Under the pieces are notes generated by a model that worked only from the letters and a program-made list of their open reading frames with translations, ran no database searches and was not told the DNA's origin. The position numbers and the translations under genes were made by a program. DNA of 64,000 bases from Perca fluviatilis (lineage: Eukaryota; Chordata; Actinopteri; Perciformes; Percidae), in contig NC_053114.1 of NCBI RefSeq assembly GCF_010015445.1, forward strand, positions 32,754,079-32,818,078, read 5' to 3'. Numbering within the stretch: position 1 is the first letter of the stretch; each line of letters begins with the position of its first letter. Of the stretch, positions 35,561 through 64,000 are shown piece after piece.

Positions 35561-35785
35561 CCTCCCGCCCTCACCTTTCCAAACCAGCCAATAGGCGACG
35601 TCTGTGGAGCTCTCCTCGCGCAGAGGTCGAGCCACACAGGTAACTCAGAAAAAAATAGAAAGGAGAGGAGGAAAAAAAACTGCAGGGGTTGTTATGGAGT
35701 TCGTGTGAAAGAAAAACGGATTTCCACCCTTCTTTACCAGTTAAACCAGTATCTCTGGATAGAACACACTCAAGTACTTCAACAG
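35535..35785 (+). promoter_or_regulatory. esrp2: esrp2 promoter and first (non-coding) exon, inferred
   Basis: Two CCAAT boxes (35535-35539 and 35588-35592, both followed by AGG) precede a purine-rich leader. A donor-like ACAG/GTAGAG lies at about 35785, and an acceptor-like TTAATTGTAG at about 35959, just before the coding ATG. TSS and splicing are inferred. Confidence 0.4.
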
Positions 35786-35980
35786 GTAGAGTCTCTGAAC
35801 GCAAACTCTTTCGTGGCTCCTCTGAAAAATAATCTCCCCCCTTTTTCTCTCTCCGTTTACCTCAATTGAGTTTCAGCCCTTTTGTTCGCTCTTCTTATCA
35901 CTTGGAAAAAGGTGAACCCTCGTGTTATTTTTTTATTTTAATCTTTGCTTTAATTGTAGTTTTTACCCTTGTGGTCCCTG

Positions 35981-58513
<22,533 letters not shown>

Positions 58514-59800
58514 CCGCTAGCCGTTGATCTCTCTCTCCCCCGACGCCCCGTAATTTAACCTCCCATTGAAGAGCACTCGCCTCCCAAAAGCATATTATGC
58601 AGCAGCAGTTTTTCCAGTTGATCCCAGGGCCACTTAAAACAGCTATTTAACTTCTCCCTTTCCCCGTGATCTGCCATCATGAATACACAGCTGTTTGGAC
58701 ATCACTGGTGAAGCAGCTGAAGTCAGTAAAGCTTCATCTTGGGCTAATGACTTTGAGGATGTCCAGATAGCATTTCTGTGTATTTGTGCCTGTGTATTTG
58801 TGAGATAAGATGGTGTGGAGCCTGGACAAATATGCATATATGCCCCCCCCCCACCCCAATATGTCTGTACAGATGTTTATCCTGAAATGCTTGAGGCTGT
58901 ACAAACCACTTCTGCACATGATCATTTTTGTATATTTCTAAAATTTCCCTCTTAACCACTACAATACTTTGACTTTCCAGAGTTTATTCTCCTTTGTGTT
59001 AGCTCTATGCAAACACAGATGTGTGTATGTGCATACGCAATGTTTAAGTTGATGGCCTCCAGCAGTGTAGTGGTGCCATTAAAAAGAGAGAGAAAGAAGC
59101 CATAAAGACTACTGAAACAACAGAGGGAATATCTAACTGTAGTTCTCAACTGTAATGGATTTATTTAACCCAACGTTGAGCTGCAGCGACTATTAGTTAA
59201 AACTACAGCAACACCACAGATGTGCCAGCGTACCAACTAATTTGTAACTGTTTTTTTTTTTTTTTCTGTAAAAAGCATTTATGTGTATACTTACGGTATG
59301 TCATCCCATTTAGATTTTTTCCAAGCACTACAGATTGATTTGCTCTAATGTAAGCGTTAAGTGACAGAGCGTCTTTAATGGAGTACGACAAACTGATTCT
59401 ATTTTTATTAATCCCATTTCCCTACGCATTGTTTTGAGGTTTTGTTATGAAATATATAAAGTCAGAGGCGTATCTTGAAGCCTTTTAAAATGATCGACCT
59501 CAGCTACTAGATCTCCGTTTTGGTTTCCAGACGATTTATAACGATCAGTCTGTAGCTGCTTTAATTCCTGCTTATGACCATATTACTGTGTAAAAGCTGC
59601 ATGAGTTTTTCTGTGGCAGGCTGGCTGACAGCTGCCCCCCCCACCCCTCTTTACCATGCCTACATTACCCAGAGTGCAATACTGGCCCAAACAGCTAGGT
59701 CATCCTCTGGTGGCAGAGGAGATATTTCTTTTGTTGCAAGTTTGTCACTTGTATGAATTTAGATCTGTGTAAGACTATACACAATAAATAATGTTGACAA
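58514..59800 (+). other. esrp2: esrp2 3' UTR with poly(A) signal
   Basis: The sequence is non-coding from the TGA to just past AATAAA at 59783-59788. Cleavage is inferred. The stretch 59.8-60.4 kb contains nothing recognised and separates the convergent esrp2 and nfatc3 3' ends. Confidence 0.6.
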
Positions 59801-60661
59801 TGTTCCATGTTTCATTTGGTCTTATTTAAAGAGATGAATTCATAAGGCACCAATAAAATCAATAATAAATGTTATATAATAAATATATTATCATAAAGGG
59901 AATAAATACACTTTAAAGATGTGATGTCAACAGTCTTTTTCCCTTAACATGCAGGGTCTCATTTAGTCAAATGGTCCGAGAGTGAGAGGCTGAATTGCTT
60001 GGTGCCCTATTCTATTAAGAGACAACTAAAAGAATGAAAACTAAAAAGCGTGCTGTGCATTTGTCTGCAACTATTTCACTTTTGATAATACCACTAGATT
60101 TCTATACAGTACATACGGCTCCGTGATTGTGCATTCTATCTCTTTCATGAAAGCCAACTTAGCTTAAGTTTACCTAAATTTCAGAATTTCAACTTTCTTT
60201 AAACAAATTAGTACCAAACTACTGCCAACTATACATGCTGTAGTAATAAATACTTGCTGTATACTTGCATACTTTAATAATAATAATGTATTATTAATAA
60301 TTCTGCACTAATATAAGACTATGAAAGTAAAAAGTTCACAGTATATCATCTTATGTCTTCCTGGTAGTTTAACCTTTGACTTAATACTAGCTGTGCTGAG
60401 TTGGGAAAGAAAAGGCTGCTGTTGTATCAAACACATGGGGGGGAAAAAGTGACACAAAGCCATAGCTGAGTTTTCTGTTTTATTGATATACACTACTTTA
60501 GAGCCTACAGTATGATGCAAGGTATTCCCTTTGAATAATTTCAAAAAGCACTGCAGTCTTAAAAATTACAAAAAAATTTAACATACAAAATATACAAGAA
60601 ATGACAATACAAGGCTCGGTAAACATCAGCTAAACCTGTATTTCCCTTATATTTTACAAAA

Positions 60662-60678
60662 CATATATGTATATACAC

Positions 60679-60748
<70 letters not shown>

Positions 60749-60804
60749 GTGTATATATATAGATATATGTATATATGTGTGTGTGTGTGTATATATATAT
60801 ATAT

Positions 60805-60840
<36 letters not shown>
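60662..60840. repeat. Compound TA/TG/CA microsatellite
   Basis: Alternating blocks of TATA, GTGT and ACAC over about 180 bp, in the presumed nfatc3 3' UTR. The Ile/Tyr and Val/Cys frames here are artefacts. Confidence 0.93.
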
Positions 60841-60844
<4 letters not shown>

Positions 60845-61480
60845 CACTCATACATGTCCCCAACCTTTTAAGGAATGACATCCATTTCAAAGTATCAAAA
60901 ATAGAGCTGTACAGTCTCTGTTGCTTTACCATAATGTAAAATGGGAACATATTGTTCGGTCTTTGGTTGGGACAGACGAGTACGGCAGCCAGAGTTTACT
61001 GTCAATGCTGGTTTTGTTTTGTCTTTCAAACTGCAGAACCAGCTTCATATGCAAAAAAAAAAAGACATATCCCTCCTCGCACCCAACCCTCAATGTCCAC
61101 ACTGTGCCCCCTTCCCCCCCTCCAAAAAACAAGTGAAATAATAATAGTTACAGAAAAAAAAAATCAACCCAGCATACAGAAACACTGACAAACTGGTTTT
61201 CAAACAAGAGTTAAGGCATCCTAACTGTTTACATATTGACATGATACTCTCACTATCTGAATGTTCATTTTTCTTTTCCACTCTGTAAAGTTCATAGGCA
61301 ACATTACAAGTAGTTTATAATCTCGTTTTTCATATTCATTGTCATATCTCACATTTGCTGCTCTTATAGTTTGCATAGCCTAAATGCATGTGTGTGCTTC
61401 TGTTGTTGAAAATAGGACTCTTAAGAGTTCCTGTCTTCTGTACAGCATATTTGGTACAAACACCAACCAACCATGCATCC

Positions 61481-61488
<8 letters not shown>

Positions 61489-61548
<60 letters not shown>
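61489..61548. repeat. (CA)n microsatellite in nfatc3 3' UTR region
   Basis: About 30 CA units, uninterrupted. Confidence 0.95.
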
Positions 61549-61550
<2 letters not shown>

Positions 61551-63604
61551 CTGAATTTATTAAAATGCTCGCGATGTCCTCGACAAGGCAGATTGGCTGA
61601 TGGACAACTCCAGATTGCTAACAGACTCAATCAAGCATCTACAACAAGTCTACAGTCTACTTCTACGTAGAGGCATCAAGGTCTTCTTTTTTTGTTGTCT
61701 TTTTTTTTTCTCCATTTTAAAAGGCATTAGCAGAATTATAATGCATAGCAGAATCATTTTTGGAAACTGTCACCTGGAAACTGACTTCAAACCGTCATAA
61801 GCAACACTCCTCAGCTCTCTCATGCAGGAGCATTATTGTCAAGCTTAAGGAAAAAAAACAAAAACAAAAAAACAATGGGAATCTGTCCAGGCCAGAAACC
61901 TGCCTGAAGACGCTCTTTCCTCGAGACTGTGTTATTGCTGCCGTACAGGCACTGCATATCTGTCAGAATAAGAAATATGAATACATCATTGTGAATAGAC
62001 ACCTTTCTGGAGACAATGAAAGGAGAAGTGTTTGATTGTGAACAGCAAACATTGACTGTGGCAAACAGGGGAAGTGCATCCAGATGTTCTCCCTACTTTG
62101 GGATTTGTCATTTTACCTTGTTCGTTAAAGAGGGGGGGAACACCACATACATGTAATATATAAACATCTTTAAGTATAAAATACTTTCCCATTATATTGT
62201 CATACCATCACAGGTATGGTGGCTGTCAGGAATTCAAAGGCACACAAGGGCCCCTGGGAGATTTGGGGAGTTATTGCATGAGAAGAAATTTCAGAGGCAG
62301 AGACATCTGTCTCTGTGGATTAATACAAACACTTCTCTGTAACCTGGAAAATAAAGGGCCATCTTCAAATATCTTTGAATGAAAAATTAAAGGGGTAACT
62401 CAGTCCTTAAACCCCACATGTCCCTCTTTAGGATTCATGAAATCGTGTTTCCGAAACATTATTATAGTCACACTCAAAGCCAGCTGTGCAAAACAGCAAC
62501 AACAAAAAAAGCTTTAGCTACCATTCAAAGCTGCTATGTGGCTAATAAGGCATTTGTTCAACTTGAAGAAGATAAAGAAATACAGGACAGGGAGGTCGTA
62601 AATGAGGATAACACAAGAGAAAAAAGGAGGAAGAGAGAAGGGGATTCATGTACAGATATCTACACGGCTGAAAGGTTGCTAAAAGTTGTGGAATGTTGCA
62701 GGCTGCAGATCCCAGACCAGCGCCAGAGGAGCTCGTCCTCCCCGCTGGGTCCCTGCACTCCAGAACCTGAATGGTTGTGTCATCTTGAAAGGGACAAAAA
62801 CAAGGAGCGGACGGTGTCGTCATCACTGAGCCAAGAGTGTTCAGCCAGATGCTCAAAATTCTTACTTTTTTTTTTTTAACTAATAATTGAAATTCTGATC
62901 CTTCAGGGTGGTTGGAGTTGAATTTGGCAATCCAATTTTACAGCACATGAATTTTGTCATCTCTAACTTCCAAGTGTGATTAGTTACACGAGGAATGGAA
63001 TCCCAGCTCTGGCTTCCCGTGAGAGCACTGTGCACTCCGGAGTTTCTCTGATTCTTATATGTCTCAAGACGTCTCCGCTGACGAAGGCCGATGCTGGTGA
63101 CAGGGGGAGGACAACACACACTTGTTGTATTGTCTCTGCGAGAGAGCGTTCTTCGAAAAAGCGAGTGCTCCAGAGTCACGGACAGCTGATTGGTCAGGAA
63201 GACAGCGGTGCTTTGAGAGGGCAGGCACCCGCCTAATGAAGAGGGACGGGGGTCGCGACTTATTCTCCAACCATCTTAACCCCCCCCCCCCTGCTCAGCG
63301 GTCTCTTTACTCTGTGTGGGGTTGCGAGTTCTGTATCTATATCTCTAAATAAGATAAATCGTTTTGAAATGAAATCGGAGGAGACAAACGAGAGTGTCTT
63401 CTTGTCCGGCTGGTGGTGGAGCAGGTCCATGAGCTCTTTGACAGAATCTCCAAACCGTAGTCTGTCTTTGACCACGGTCTCTTGTCTCGTCCTGCCCTCT
63501 TGTCCCTGACCAGGGGGGGGGGGGGGGTGTCCGGGGTCAAGAACTGGAGGAGGGGTGGGGGTCATGTCCCAAAAGCCTGTGTCAGGGCCTGAGTGCTGGC
63601 TGGG

Positions 63605-63681
63605 CTATGACTGGCTGTGTGCTGCTGGAGGACCACGAGTGCTGGGGGACTGGGACATGTCTCTGCCGATGATTTCATTCA
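63605..63681 (-). CDS. nfatc3: NFATc family last coding exon, nfatc3 by synteny (partial)
   Basis: On the minus strand the acceptor TTCACAG is followed by codons for (V)NEIIGRDMSQSP, a Ser/Pro tail and a TAG at 63605-63607 (24 full residues). VNEIIGRDMS is the conserved C-terminal motif of NFATc proteins, calcineurin-regulated Rel-fold transcription factors. Neighbouring, convergent esrp2 matches the human NFATC3-ESRP2 order, hence nfatc3 rather than another NFATc. Upstream exons lie beyond 64000 or in the last 300 bp, where none was recognised. Confidence 0.8.
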
Positions 63682-63922
63682 CTGTGAAGAGAGAAAAAAA
63701 GAAAAAAACAAGACACGTATTAATACCTATTCAAGGTATCATTTACTTAGATTACATTTGAATACGATTTTGACCGGAAATTAGTGAAGGGTGTACGATG
63801 CCGACGCTCGTTTCACTTCTGTAAAGATGACGTCCGAAGTCCATAAAGCTAAAAGATACAAGTGATATACACACTGGTGGGAAAATAACAGAGGAGAATA
63901 ATTGAAAAATAGGGTGATGTAT

Positions 63923-64000
63923 CAGGGCTGGGCAATATATCGATGTTATATCGATATCGCGATATGAGACTAGATATCGTCTTAGATTTTGGATATCGTA
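63923..64000. mobile_element. hAT-type MITE, truncated by the window end
   Basis: It starts CAGGGCTGGGCAATATATCG and continues with GATATGAGACTAGATATCGT-type sequence, the reverse complement of the right side of the element at 5749-6108. It sits in the nfatc3 intron upstream of the last exon. Confidence 0.8.

Larger units (their letters stand above)
60450..63604 (-). other. nfatc3: nfatc3 probable 3' UTR (about 3.1 kb)
   Basis: The sequence is non-coding from the NFATc stop at 63605 down to a minus-strand AATAAA (TTTATT at about 60478-60483). The extent is inferred from that signal and from the absence of any other gene. It contains two microsatellites and a poly-C/poly-G block near 63511-63527. 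Confidence 0.45.

Noticed and set aside
62418..62879. 153-codon plus-strand frame near nfatc3
   Set aside because: No domain or splice context, and antisense to the presumed nfatc3 3' UTR.

Overview
This is a vertebrate nuclear window, almost certainly from a ray-finned (percomorph-like) teleost. The genes have many short exons with GT-AG introns and human-like exon phases. The intergenic DNA carries fish-type transposons (hAT and Harbinger MITEs, Tc1-like, tRNA-derived SINEs) and very long CA/GT microsatellites. There are no operons, and most long open frames are repeat or intron shadows.

Layout: (1) 35-2093 (+), the last three coding exons of styx. (2) 3855-5397 (-), the complete 184-codon gnpnat1, convergent with styx, with a non-coding first exon near 6.9 kb and UPR/CRE-type motifs just upstream. 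(3) 10670-18977 (-), the complete 13-coding-exon, 622-aa amfr/gp78 (membrane E3 ligase), with a 5' UTR exon near 19.5 kb. (4) 19.7-27.0 kb, a nest of mobile elements: a hAT MITE with 8-bp target duplication, a LINE RNase H relic, a Tc1-like element split by a 1.74-kb foldback element, a head-to-head Harbinger-like pair, and a second Harbinger-like element. (5) 28401-31813 (+), two tandem single-exon leukotriene B4 receptor-like GPCR genes sharing a nearly identical 5' segment. (6) 35981-58513 (+), complete esrp2 with fourteen common coding exons and two alternative C-terminal ends. (7) 63605-63681 (-), the last coding exon of an NFATc gene (nfatc3 by position), convergent with esrp2 and with a probable ~3-kb 3' UTR. 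The window ends inside a hAT-type MITE related to one in gnpnat1.

Function: gnpnat1 makes GlcNAc-6-phosphate for UDP-GlcNAc synthesis and amfr is the gp78 ligase of ER-associated degradation, so both touch ER proteostasis. esrp2 is an epithelial splicing regulator. The esrp2-nfatc3 adjacency matches the human 16q22.1 order, and styx-gnpnat1 matches human 14q22.

Most interesting: a foldback element with 18 versus 13 copies of a 20-bp unit in its arms; an esrp2 cassette exon that decides between a truncated and a complete fourth RRM and lies downstream of a 78-copy GT tract; an esrp2 donor site abutting a 51-copy GT tract; and a hAT MITE ending 10 bp from an amfr splice donor. All calls come from reading and hand translation; no database search was run. 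Exon models were checked for reading phase, and all of them add up.
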